This document shows positions 27,099-34,798 of a stretch of 64,000 bases of DNA, in pieces. Both the position numbers and the translations under genes were made by a program. This DNA is from Eubacterium maltosivorans. Lineage in GTDB: Bacteria; Bacillota; Clostridia; Eubacteriales; Eubacteriaceae. The number at the start of each line of letters is the position of its first letter. Position 1 is the first letter of the stretch. The stretch is taken from the NCBI RefSeq assembly GCF_002441855.2, contig NZ_CP029487.1, forward strand, positions 3,038,001 through 3,102,000, given 5' to 3'. The notes under the pieces are model-generated. The model worked only from the letters and a program-made list of their open reading frames with translations. It searched no databases and was not told the DNA's origin.

Positions 27099-27812
27099 TT
27101 GAAAGTGGCAAAGAATGTGAAAGTATTAGTTAAATGTTTGAAATTTATTAGTTATGTCTTTTTTATTTTTGGAATAATATGTTTACTTTCTTATGCAATA
27201 TCTGTAAAAATAAGTCCGGACGACGCCCCAAAATTCTTCGGCTACAAACCCTATGTCATCCTAACCAACAGCATGGTCCCCACCTTGCCGGTCGGCTCGC
27301 TGGTTATTGACCACGCCATCGACGAGGATGACCCGATTCCGGAAAATACGCCCATCACCTTTAAGGCCGAGCTTCAGGGGCAGGAGGTCTTTGTCACGCA
27401 CTATTTCCGTTACATTGACACCAGCGACGGCTATGAACGTTACATGACCCAGGGGGAGGGCTATCAGGAAGGGCAGTATGACGAGTTTGAAATCCACCGG
27501 GAGGACATTGTCGGCACTTATGCTTTTCATATCCCGTACCTTGGCCGGGTGGCCCTATTTCTCCAAAGCCCGGCGGCGCTCACCATGTTTTTGCTCTGGG
27601 GATTTATCCTCATGATGGAGCACATGGTCAAAAAATGGCTGTCGTACAAATATCCGGAGGATGAGGAGGATCTCATGAAGCCCAAACACCGGGTCAAAGC
27701 CAGGGGTATCAAACCGCCGAAAGGGCGTTATCTGCGGGGGGAAACCCCAAGACACCGTCCACCGTCCGCCCCGCCGCTTAAACGCCCCTCCATGGACGAA
27801 ATAAAGGGCTAA
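27099..27812 (+). CDS. sipW: Signal peptidase I, SipW type
   Basis: About 237 residues. It has an N-terminal membrane helix, the catalytic serine in LTNSMVPTL (Ser58) and a His in VTHYF (His101) in place of the usual bacterial lysine, which is the Ser-His pair of ER/SipW-type enzymes. A second membrane helix (about 165-185) precedes a basic, proline-rich cytoplasmic tail. It should process the two AWDTLT-type precursors encoded on either side. The start is uncertain: TTG 27099, GTG 27105 and GTG 27117 are all in frame with poor Shine-Dalgarno sites. Base composition shifts abruptly from AT-rich to GC-rich near 27215, within the first 40 codons. Confidence 0.88.
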   Translation: MKVAKNVKVLVKCLKFISYVFFIFGIICLLSYAISVKISPDDAPKFFGYKPYVILTNSMVPTLPVGSLVIDHAIDEDDPIPENTPITFKAELQGQEVFVTHYFRYIDTSDGYERYMTQGEGYQEGQYDEFEIHREDIVGTYAFHIPYLGRVALFLQSPAALTMFLLWGFILMMEHMVKKWLSYKYPEDEEDLMKPKHRVKARGIKPPKGRYLRGETPRHRPPSAPPLKRPSMDEIKG

Positions 27813-27930
27813 AACACACATTCAGGCAGAAAAAGAGAAAAGATGTTACGATAAAACCAGAAGATTGAACAGGAGGTGCCCCGTCACTTTCCACCTTCAA
27901 CCTTCCACTTGAAAAAGGGTGGTGCTTCAC

Positions 27931-28323
27931 ATGACCAGAAAATGGAAAATCATAAACAGCTTGATCGCATGGCTGATTTTCTTCAGCCTGGTTCAGCCTG
28001 CCTATGGCGCCTGGGATACCCTCACCGCCGAGGTCACTTTCACCGCCCAGACCGGTACCTGGAGCACAGACCCGACCCCAACGCCGGAAACGAACGAGGC
28101 CCAGCCCGCCGCCGCTTCCGCAGCCCCGCAGCAGTCCGATACCCCGGCGGCCGCCGCAGCGCAGGTGAACGAAGCCACCCAGCCGGAAGACACGGCATTC
28201 GAAGACACAACGCCCGCCGAAGACCCGTCCCCCGAGGCCGCGCCAACCCCGTCCCCCGCCCCAGACCCATTGCCAGAATCCCCAATCCTCTCCCCCCAGC
28301 AGGAAAATTTGCCAACAGAGTAA
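27931..28323 (+). CDS. Small secreted SipW-type substrate with Pro/Ala-rich tail
   Basis: 130 residues. It has a signal peptide ending PAYGAWDTLTAEVTFTA, almost the same cleavage-region motif as the upstream TasA-like protein, then TGTWSTD. A low-complexity Pro/Ala/Thr/Glu tail fills the rest, with no cysteine and no membrane anchor. By analogy with TapA-like accessory proteins it may help anchor or nucleate the fibre, but this is inference. The ATG at 27931 is preferred over 27919 because AAGGGTGGTG precedes it. A CTTTCCACCTTCAAC repeat lies between an upstream AGGAGGTG and this start. Confidence 0.7.
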   Translation: MTRKWKIINSLIAWLIFFSLVQPAYGAWDTLTAEVTFTAQTGTWSTDPTPTPETNEAQPAAASAAPQQSDTPAAAAAQVNEATQPEDTAFEDTTPAEDPSPEAAPTPSPAPDPLPESPILSPQQENLPTE

Positions 28324-28332
28324 AAAAAAGAC

Positions 28333-28361
28333 TTTACAAACGCCGGGGAATTCGTTATAAT
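28333..28361 (+). promoter_or_regulatory. tRNA-Val promoter
   Basis: TTTACA, 17-bp spacer, TATAAT, ending 20 bp before the tRNA. Confidence 0.8.
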
Positions 28362-28380
28362 AGACAAGCATTCAAAAAGT

Positions 28381-28456
28381 GATCCCGTAGCTCAGCTGGA
28401 AGAGCGCTACCTTGACATGGTAGAGGTCGTTGGTTCAAGCCCAATCGGGATCACCA
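28381..28456 (+). tRNA. tRNA-Val (anticodon GAC)
   Basis: 76 nt. The acceptor stem is GATCCCG/CGGGATC with discriminator A and an encoded CCA. The anticodon arm CTACC-TTGACAT-GGTAG carries GAC, and the T-arm loop is GGTTCAAGCC. Its 3' half from 28421 is repeated at 37269, marking it as an integration target. Confidence 0.96.
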
Positions 28457-28464
28457 TTATATGA
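28421..28464 (+). repeat. Direct repeat, left attachment-like site (tRNA 3' half)
   Basis: 44 bp from the anticodon stem of tRNA-Val through CCA and eight more bases, identical to 37269-37312. The similarity continues with a few mismatches through the following terminator. Confidence 0.85.
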
Positions 28465-28469
28465 CGTTT

Positions 28470-28494
28470 AACGGCTCATGTAGCCGTTTTTTTA
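28470..28494 (+). terminator. tRNA terminator
   Basis: ACGGCT-CATGT-AGCCGT followed by seven T. The counterpart at 37319-37341 differs by a few bases. Confidence 0.9.
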
Positions 28495-28550
28495 TTTTTT
28501 GTTTCTAAGATTTTTCTAAGAAACTTGTATGTAAGTCGTATGGCGGTTTA

Positions 28551-28587
28551 TTAATTCAGGCCCTGAATTCAATTCAGGGCCTTTTTG
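28551..28587 (+). repeat. Palindromic terminator-like repeat, copy 1
   Basis: AGGCCCTGAATT-CAA-TTCAGGGCCT followed by TTTT, preceded by TAATTC. Close copies lie at 37875-37911 and 39119-39155. Confidence 0.8.
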
Positions 28588-28618
28588 CCGCCCATAATTT
28601 CCTTTAATTGGGGAGAAA

Positions 28619-28627
28619 TGTTATAAT
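28619..28627 (+). promoter_or_regulatory. Extended -10 promoter of fic gene 1
   Basis: TGTTATAAT, 26 bp before the ATG. The same promoter is preserved before the fic remnant at 37978. Confidence 0.65.
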
Positions 28628-28652
28628 AGATTATTATACACAGGGGTTTGTT

Positions 28653-29378
28653 ATGAAAATAGACGCATTGCACAGCCGGTTTATGAGTGAAAAAAAAGCA
28701 AAATTATCTGACGGCATTTACCACTACACGCAAATTAAGATGGCCTATAATTCCAACCGAATTGAGGGAAGTATGCTCTCCGAAGAGCAGACACGAAGCA
28801 TTTTCTCAACCAATACCATTTTACCAGAAGGGGACAGTCCTGTGAAAATTGACGATATTGTTGAGACAACCAACCATTTCGAGGCCTTCGATTATATCCT
28901 TGATCTCGCCAAAGAGCCCCTGACAGAAGATATTATAAAAAAACTTCACTATCTGCTAAAGCGCGGCACCGCCTACGAGCGTGAAGGGTTTCCCGCTGGT
29001 GACTATAAAATTTATCCCAACGTTATTGGAGGAATCACAGAGACAACACCGCCGGATAAAGTGCAGGCGGCGTTGGTAATGTTGCTTGAAAAATACCATG
29101 CCATTCCCGAAAAAACCTTAGATGATTTGATTGACTTCCACGTGCAGTTTGAAACCATCCACCCGTTCCAGGATGGGAACGGCAGAGTTGGGCGGCTGAT
29201 CTTGTTTAAAGAGTGTTTAAAAAATGATGTTCTTCCGTTTATCATTCTGGATGAATATAAATTGTTTTATTATCGCGGGCTGAGCGAATACAAAAAAGAA
29301 AAAGGATATTTGAGGGATACGTACTTACTGGAGCAGGATCAGTTTCGGGAGGTTTGTAAATTTTTTTTGAGTTTTTGA
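28653..29378 (+). CDS. Fic family protein 1 (class II, autoinhibited)
   Basis: 241 residues. The Fic active site HPFQDGNGRVGR is complete (catalytic His, phosphate-binding loop and Arg). SNRIEG near residue 34 matches the S/T-X-X-X-E-G inhibitory helix placed N-terminal to the core. A flap region with YKIYPNVIGG is present. Fic enzymes transfer AMP from ATP to hydroxyl groups of target proteins; this subclass is held off by the inhibitory glutamate. Start at 28653 with AGGGG upstream; a TTG at 28608 is in frame but precedes the promoter -10. It lies directly behind the attachment-like repeat. Composition is closer to the chromosome than that of the following AT-rich genes. Confidence 0.92.
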   Translation: MKIDALHSRFMSEKKAKLSDGIYHYTQIKMAYNSNRIEGSMLSEEQTRSIFSTNTILPEGDSPVKIDDIVETTNHFEAFDYILDLAKEPLTEDIIKKLHYLLKRGTAYEREGFPAGDYKIYPNVIGGITETTPPDKVQAALVMLLEKYHAIPEKTLDDLIDFHVQFETIHPFQDGNGRVGRLILFKECLKNDVLPFIILDEYKLFYYRGLSEYKKEKGYLRDTYLLEQDQFREVCKFFLSF

Positions 29379-29529
29379 TGATTAAATTATTTTCCATAGA
29401 TATGATTCTATTTAAATAAAATTATTTTTTTAGTTTATAAAAAGTATAAATTATAACTATGCATTATTTAAAACAATTACATTTATTTGCAGTAAAATAA
29501 TGCTAGTAAATATATTTTAGGATAAACTA

Positions 29530-29547
29530 TGCTATAATACTATTATA
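29530..29547 (+). promoter_or_regulatory. Extended -10 with overlapping palindrome, island operon promoter
   Basis: TGCTATAAT (29530-29538). The -10 lies within a perfect palindrome TATAATA-C-TATTATA (29533-29547), a possible operator for one of the two GntR proteins downstream, though AT-richness makes chance possible. No clear -35. Confidence 0.5.
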
Positions 29548-29567
29548 AATAGGGAGGGGGACTAGTT

Positions 29568-30212
29568 GTGGTTGAGTTGCTAAAAAAAAGCTTTATTCTT
29601 TTGGACGAAGAAAAAGTTATGAATCTTGTACAGCGATGTTTGAAATTAAAAATAGATCGGAACACGATTGTGACAGCACTAAATGAAGCACTCGAAAGTA
29701 TAGGAAAAAATTTTGAAAAAGGTGAATATACATTATCTGATTTAATGATGGCAGGTATCCTATATGAAGATATTATGAATTTGGAGGAAATAAAGATTTC
29801 AAATGTTGTTGTTAGTGCGAATAAACAGAAATTAGGAACTATTGTTCTTGGAACAATTGAAACAGATATGCATGATATAGGAAAATCCCTTTTTAAAAGT
29901 GCTGCATATGCAATGGGATTTACAGTGATCGATATAGGAATCGATGTTACAGCTCAAACATTTTGCAATAAAATAAAAGAGTATAAACCAGAAGTGTTAG
30001 GAATTAGCGCGATTCTTTCAAGTACGGTTAAATATTTAAAAAAGACGATTGATAAAATCGAGCAGGAAGATCTAAGAGCAGGACTTAAAATAATTGTGGG
30101 AGGAAATATGCTTGATGATGAGTTGTGTCAGTATATAGGTGCTGATGCGTTTACACATAGTGCCATTGATGGTGTTGAAATATGTAGGCAATGGGTGAAT
30201 GATAATGAATGA
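29568..30212 (+). CDS. Corrinoid (B12-binding) methyltransferase protein
   Basis: 214 residues. A helical cap (1-85) precedes a B12 domain with DMHDIG (His102 as the lower cobalt ligand), SAILSS and GGN. It is the methyl carrier expected to work with the MttB-family enzymes encoded at 31854 and 34799. GTG start with AGGGAGGGGG 7 bases upstream. It overlaps the next GntR gene, so translation is coupled. It is a relative of the 20361 protein but much more AT-rich, consistent with horizontal arrival. Confidence 0.92.
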   Translation: MVELLKKSFILLDEEKVMNLVQRCLKLKIDRNTIVTALNEALESIGKNFEKGEYTLSDLMMAGILYEDIMNLEEIKISNVVVSANKQKLGTIVLGTIETDMHDIGKSLFKSAAYAMGFTVIDIGIDVTAQTFCNKIKEYKPEVLGISAILSSTVKYLKKTIDKIEQEDLRAGLKIIVGGNMLDDELCQYIGADAFTHSAIDGVEICRQWVNDNE

Positions 30213-30921
30213 TTATGCGAAATATATTAATATTGCAAATCAAATTAAGCAGAAAATTATTAGTAATTTTTATATAAACGGTCAATTACCATCAGAAAAG
30301 CAATTATGTATAGAATATGATGTGAGTCGAAGGACAGTTCAACGTTCAATTAAAAAACTTGCTGATGATGGTTTTGTACATACCGTTGCTGGAAAAGGAA
30401 CGTTTGTGCATTTAAGATCGACTAATAAATATGAAATAAGTTTGAATATTAATGATATTCTTATAAATGGTTACGATATAGCAAAAATATATTCGACCAA
30501 AATTCAAAAGCCCAATATTAATCAAGTGTATAATCTCCAAGTAGCCCCGAATGAAAGAGTTTTTTGTAATCAATGGATTATTATGCGGGATGAAAGAATA
30601 GTCGCTTATGATGTCAAAACTTTGCCGTATTTCCAAGGGATTCCAATTGATGAATCAGATTTAAGTTATAAAACTTTGCGTGAAATGTTGGGTTCTAAAT
30701 TTTCTCAATTTGAACTTAAAGAAGAAGTAAGCGTAACGTGTATAATAGCCAACGAAGAATTACGTTGCCTAATGGAGATTGAGGAAAATGATCAGCCATT
30801 TTTGGTATGTATTGATGTAAAAATATATGATAGTGATATGATGCCTTTAGCATGGAATGAGTTGTATATCAAGGCGGAAGAATGTGAATTTAATGGTGAG
30901 TTGATAAATTATGACGAGTGA
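30199..30921 (+). CDS. GntR-family regulator 1 with UTRA-like domain
   Basis: 240 residues. The GntR winged helix is in the first 75 (GQLPSEKQLCIEYDVSRRTV, then GKGTFVH). A UTRA-type ligand domain follows (ERVFCNQWIIMRDERIVAYD; MPLAWNELYIKAEE near the end). It overlaps the corrinoid gene by 14 nt; a second ATG at 30205 is also possible. Same gene order as 20361-21704. It probably responds to the methylated amine handled by the island. Confidence 0.88.
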   Translation: MIMNDYAKYINIANQIKQKIISNFYINGQLPSEKQLCIEYDVSRRTVQRSIKKLADDGFVHTVAGKGTFVHLRSTNKYEISLNINDILINGYDIAKIYSTKIQKPNINQVYNLQVAPNERVFCNQWIIMRDERIVAYDVKTLPYFQGIPIDESDLSYKTLREMLGSKFSQFELKEEVSVTCIIANEELRCLMEIEENDQPFLVCIDVKIYDSDMMPLAWNELYIKAEECEFNGELINYDE

Positions 30922-31624
30922 AAAAAAATTTACTGTTTATGAAATGATCGGACAAGATATCAAGCAAAAGATATTAAGCGGTGAATATAAACCGAATGAA
31001 AAACTTCCATCTGTATTAGAGTTGTGTAAAATATATAAAACAAGTGATGCAACAGTCAGAAAAAGTTTTGAAATTTTAAAAAAAGAGGGATATGTTTATT
31101 CACAAAAAAGGATAGGGATATTCGTTGCGGATTATAAACTTCAAAGGTATGTTTATTGCTTCCATGAATTAGAAAATTTAAAAAATCACATAGATAATTA
31201 TAAATGTTTATCATTAGCAGAAAAAAAAGTTGAGTCATTGGATTTACGAATATGGGAAAAAATGGGGGCGTGTCCACTAAAGAAATGTCTGAGAATTGAA
31301 AGGATGTATTACGCCGATATTTTGCCAATAGTTTATAGAATTGATTATATTGGATACCATGCAAATTTAAATTTTATTAAAAGTAATGCAGATAAATGGA
31401 TTAAGGAAATGGATTCAATCTTGGATAGTTATGATATCAGAAAAGCTATTCGGATAAAAATTGACTCACAAGACGAAGAAATTAGAAATAAAATGATTAT
31501 TCCAGATGATGTAGGAATTTTTCATATTGAAAAAACACATAAAACGCATTCGAAAAAATTTGTAGCATTTTCAGATATTTTTGTAGCAGCAACAGATTTT
31601 ATATTTAAAGTTGATATAGAATAA
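30911..31624 (+). CDS. GntR-family regulator 2, divergent C-terminus
   Basis: 237 residues. The N-terminal GntR winged helix (NEKLPSVLELCKIYKTSDAT, then SQKRIGIFV) is clear. The C-terminal 160 residues show only weak UTRA character (CLRIERMYYADILPIVYRID). It overlaps the upstream gntR by 11 nt, giving two regulators of the same family in one operon. They may have different ligands or form heterodimers; nothing in the sequence decides this. Confidence 0.82.
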   Translation: MTSEKKFTVYEMIGQDIKQKILSGEYKPNEKLPSVLELCKIYKTSDATVRKSFEILKKEGYVYSQKRIGIFVADYKLQRYVYCFHELENLKNHIDNYKCLSLAEKKVESLDLRIWEKMGACPLKKCLRIERMYYADILPIVYRIDYIGYHANLNFIKSNADKWIKEMDSILDSYDIRKAIRIKIDSQDEEIRNKMIIPDDVGIFHIEKTHKTHSKKFVAFSDIFVAATDFIFKVDIE

Positions 31625-31733
31625 TAAAAATTAATTGAACAAACACTTTTATTTTTGATTTACAAATAAAAAGGCGCTAAAAGTATAGATATCGCCTCTA
31701 TAAATGATAATAAGTAATAAATTACGAAAAATA

Positions 31734-31762
31734 TTGACATGGAATAAGTAGCATGATACAAT
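31734..31762 (+). promoter_or_regulatory. Strong promoter before mttB-like gene 1
   Basis: TTGACA (31734-31739), 17-bp spacer, TACAAT (31757-31762), with TGA before the -10. Confidence 0.88.
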
Positions 31763-31770
31763 GAGTGCAT

Positions 31771-31797
31771 AAAAGATAAGGATTACACTTATCTTTT
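31771..31797 (+). promoter_or_regulatory. Perfect 10-bp inverted repeat at the transcript start (operator or attenuator)
   Basis: AAAAGATAAG-N7-CTTATCTTTT followed by AATTTTT. It begins about 8 bp after the -10, so bound protein would block initiation. As RNA it would form a small stem with a weak U-run. The island GntR proteins are the natural candidates to bind it. Confidence 0.65.
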
Positions 31798-31809
31798 AAT
31801 TTTTAAGGC

Positions 31810-31837
31810 TTCTATGGTAGTCATGAATACTATAGAA
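31810..31837 (+). promoter_or_regulatory. Second leader inverted repeat before the ribosome site
   Basis: TTCTATGGTA-N8-TACTATAGAA (9 of 10 pairs), ending 4 bases before the GAGGAGG that serves mttB-like gene 1. Confidence 0.5.
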
Positions 31838-31853
31838 AAATGAGGAGGAAAGA

Positions 31854-33296
31854 ATGAAACCTTACGAGAAGTTTATTAGTCGGGAAGATGTTTTGCAAAT
31901 TCATGAAGCAACGCTTAGAATTTTTAAAGAGTCAGGTATTGCATTTGAAAACGATAAAATCATTGAAATTTGCAAAAAAAATGGTCTTAAAACAGAAGGA
32001 TATAAAGTTTTTTTTGATGAAGAAACTGTCGAAAAAGCGCGACAAACTTTTCCGAAAAAGTTTGAACTTCGTTTGACAGCTGATGAAAATGTTATTCTAG
32101 GAGAACACGCAATGCTGCGGTTACCTATTGGACATCCTGCTTTCTATTGTGACGAAAATGGCGTAATAAAGAAAATGAATTCAGATCTGGCGATACGACA
32201 GTTTAAAATGAACGAAGCTTGTAATGCGACTAATTCTTCATTGGTTAACCAAGCAATTATGTTTGACACTAATCCAACTGAAGAACAGATGATTTTTGGA
32301 GCAGCAGCATTTAGATATAAATATTCTAATAAATATCATATTAGTGCCGGAGAATACTGTAGTGGCTTACAACCGGAAGAAGCATATCATAGATCATTAC
32401 AGGGATTGGAGCTACTTAAGCGTTTTAAGGGCATTGAATCGGGAATTTATGCACAGAGCGGAATTAATTCGCTTTCTCCACTTACATTTGATGAGATGCC
32501 ATTGTATAGATTATTGGCAGCTGTAGAAAATGGAATTCCAATGGCTGTTATTCCTTGTGCGATGCCTTTGTTGACAGCGCCTGCATCGTTAGCGGGATTA
32601 TTAGCACAAACAAATGCCGAGACATTGGCTGGGATGATATTGACACAGTTGATTAATCCAGGAAATCCTGTAATTTATTGCAATGTGTCAGGTGGAACAG
32701 ATATGCGTACTTTGCAGCTTTGTATTGGATCGCCAGAAACTGCTCTGATTGGTTATGCTACAGCAGCGATGGCAGATTTTTATGATGTTCCGTTCCGTAT
32801 GGGAGGCGTTATGGGAGATGCAAAACAGGTCGACGCACAAGCCGGAGCAGAAAGTTTTATGATGTTGTACGCAACCTATGATTGTAAACCCGATATTGCG
32901 CTTCATCATGTCGGTTGTATGGGAGCAATGAATGTTTATAGCTGTGAAAAATTTATTTTGGATGAAGAAGTAGCTAATTACGTTGAAAGGATGCTAAGAG
33001 GCATTGATATTAACGAGAAAAAGCTAGCGGTCGAAGAAATTGTAAAAGCTGGTCCTAGGGGAAGTCACATAAAAGGAAGAACGCCAAAAGATTATAGGGA
33101 AGATTTTTATTTAGCTCAGCTTTTCAATAAAGATGATCCTAATAATTGGCAGAATAGTGGTGGAAAAACAATTGTAGAGGTCGCACACGAAGAGGTTGAA
33201 AGAAGATTGAAGGCTTATACGCCGCCTGTTCTTAGTAAAGAGCAAGAAGAAATCATTATGTCATACCTTCCAGAGAAATTGAAATATGGAATTTGA
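31854..33296 (+). CDS. MttB-family quaternary-amine methyltransferase 1 (non-pyrrolysine)
   Basis: 480 residues, full MttB-superfamily length. Typical family segments are PCAMPLLTAPASLAGLL, NPVIYCNVSGGTDMRT, GGVMGDAKQVDAQAGAE and FNKDDPNNWQ. There is no in-frame TAG anywhere, so it lacks pyrrolysine and belongs with the glycine-betaine/proline-betaine/carnitine-type demethylases. It should move a methyl group from a quaternary amine to a corrinoid protein, here probably the 29568 product. GAGGAGG lies 6 bases upstream. Substrate unknown. It is preceded by a strong promoter with two inverted repeats. Confidence 0.93.
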   Translation: MKPYEKFISREDVLQIHEATLRIFKESGIAFENDKIIEICKKNGLKTEGYKVFFDEETVEKARQTFPKKFELRLTADENVILGEHAMLRLPIGHPAFYCDENGVIKKMNSDLAIRQFKMNEACNATNSSLVNQAIMFDTNPTEEQMIFGAAAFRYKYSNKYHISAGEYCSGLQPEEAYHRSLQGLELLKRFKGIESGIYAQSGINSLSPLTFDEMPLYRLLAAVENGIPMAVIPCAMPLLTAPASLAGLLAQTNAETLAGMILTQLINPGNPVIYCNVSGGTDMRTLQLCIGSPETALIGYATAAMADFYDVPFRMGGVMGDAKQVDAQAGAESFMMLYATYDCKPDIALHHVGCMGAMNVYSCEKFILDEEVANYVERMLRGIDINEKKLAVEEIVKAGPRGSHIKGRTPKDYREDFYLAQLFNKDDPNNWQNSGGKTIVEVAHEEVERRLKAYTPPVLSKEQEEIIMSYLPEKLKYGI

Positions 33297-33364
33297 CATT
33301 TACTCTATAATAAACACTTCAAGCTTTTTAGAGTAATCTATTGTAAGTATAAAACTATGAAAAT

Positions 33365-33405
33365 TAGTCAGGAATTCGTTTTCCTGACTAGAAATTTTAT
33401 TTTTA
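33365..33405 (+). terminator. Terminator after mttB-like gene 1
   Basis: TAGTCAGGAA-N6-TTCCTGACTA followed by a T-rich stretch. It may be partial, letting some transcript continue into the carrier gene. Confidence 0.7.
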
Positions 33406-33476
33406 TATTATCAGTATATGTGATAGTTAAAAATTATACTCAAAAGTTATTATTAGATTTTAAATAAGGGGAAAAA

Positions 33477-34769
33477 ATGAAAAAAGATAAATCAAAATTA
33501 AGTGGAAAAGCATTGTTGCAGTTTCTTGTGCTTAGTTTGGGTGCAACAACAATATATATGCCTGTTCTTTCAAAAAATTTGTTTTATGATGCATTTTTAG
33601 AAGCATTTGCGATAAGTAATGTCCAATTAGGAACTTTATTTAGTGTGTATACGCTAATGACTTTATTAACTTATTTTTTAGGTGGGATTGTGGCTGACAA
33701 ATACTCACCTAGAAAGCTTTTGACATTTTCTTTTTTATCAACAGCATTGCTAACGGTTTTTGAAAGTATGTTTCCAAGCTATAACCTATTAATCTTTATT
33801 TTTGGAGGAATTGGAGTAACGAATACGCTTACTTTCTGGGCCGCGTTGATTAAGGCTACACGTCAATTTGGTCAATCCGTCGGAGGAGAAAGTAAGGCGT
33901 TAGGAAGCCTTGAAGGTGCACGTGGTATAGCTGCAATGATTATTAATACGACTTGCGTCATTCTTTTTGGAAAATTTGTTGAGATGGCATTTGGGTTAAA
34001 AGTGATTTTCTGGATTTATGCAGTACTGCTCTTTATAATCGGTATTGTTGGATGGTTTGTATTTAAAGATTTAGGAAATGAAGAAGAAAGTGTATCTAAA
34101 GAAAATACTGGAAAATTGATTATTGAATGTTTGAAAAATCCGATGATTTGGATTGTTTCTTTAATGGTAATGGGAGCCTATGCGTTAACGAGTACGATGG
34201 CTGGATATGTTGCGAAGATAGGAACCGTTGGTTTTGCAATGTCCGTGCAATTGGCAGCTTCTATTACAGTAATCAGTAATTATGTAAAACCGATTGGATC
34301 GTTTAGCGGTGGTTGGTTAGGAGATCGATTAGGTGCTACCAAAACACTGGTTATTGGTACAATTGGCATGATGCTTACGGCAATTGTTGTTATTATGTTA
34401 CCTTCTACAGCAGCAATGGCAATACCGTTTATAATAGTTTATACTATTATGGCAGTTTTTATGGGAATTACTCGGGGGCAGTTTTATGCACCGTTGAGGG
34501 AAGCAAATGTTCCTATGTATCTTTCAGGAACGGCTACAGGATTAATTGCAACAATAGGATATTCTTCGGATTTATTTTTACCAATTATTTCTGGAAAGTT
34601 GCTTGATAGCGGAGACCCAGTTATGGCGATCAAATATATTATAATGATTTTAATTGGATTTGGCATTTTTGCAATAATAATGGCTTCGATAATGTTGAAA
34701 CTTATGAAAAAAAATAAAGAAAAAGATGGTTCTGATAGTGTAGCAGTTCATGTAGCTTCAGAAGAATAA
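33477..34769 (+). CDS. MFS transporter, probably for the methylated substrate
   Basis: 430 residues with twelve predicted membrane helices. The MFS loop 2-3 signature appears as GGIVADKYSPRKLL and its second-half echo as GGWLGDRLGATKTL. The central loop is charged and the C-terminal tail is hydrophilic (about 410-430). AAGGGG lies 5 bases before the start. Placed between two MttB-family genes, it most likely imports their substrate or exports the demethylated product. The family alone does not tell the direction. Confidence 0.88.
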   Translation: MKKDKSKLSGKALLQFLVLSLGATTIYMPVLSKNLFYDAFLEAFAISNVQLGTLFSVYTLMTLLTYFLGGIVADKYSPRKLLTFSFLSTALLTVFESMFPSYNLLIFIFGGIGVTNTLTFWAALIKATRQFGQSVGGESKALGSLEGARGIAAMIINTTCVILFGKFVEMAFGLKVIFWIYAVLLFIIGIVGWFVFKDLGNEEESVSKENTGKLIIECLKNPMIWIVSLMVMGAYALTSTMAGYVAKIGTVGFAMSVQLAASITVISNYVKPIGSFSGGWLGDRLGATKTLVIGTIGMMLTAIVVIMLPSTAAMAIPFIIVYTIMAVFMGITRGQFYAPLREANVPMYLSGTATGLIATIGYSSDLFLPIISGKLLDSGDPVMAIKYIIMILIGFGIFAIIMASIMLKLMKKNKEKDGSDSVAVHVASEE

Positions 34770-34798
34770 GCAAAGATGGAAGGAATAAGGGGAGTAAT

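Noticed and set aside
27876-28382. 168-codon frame from GTG 27876 with a good AGGAGG
   Set aside because: It reads through the dispersed repeat and then out of frame over the signal-peptide gene, giving an Arg/Pro-rich sequence without domain sense. The frame from 27931 has a clear signal peptide and AWDTLT motif.
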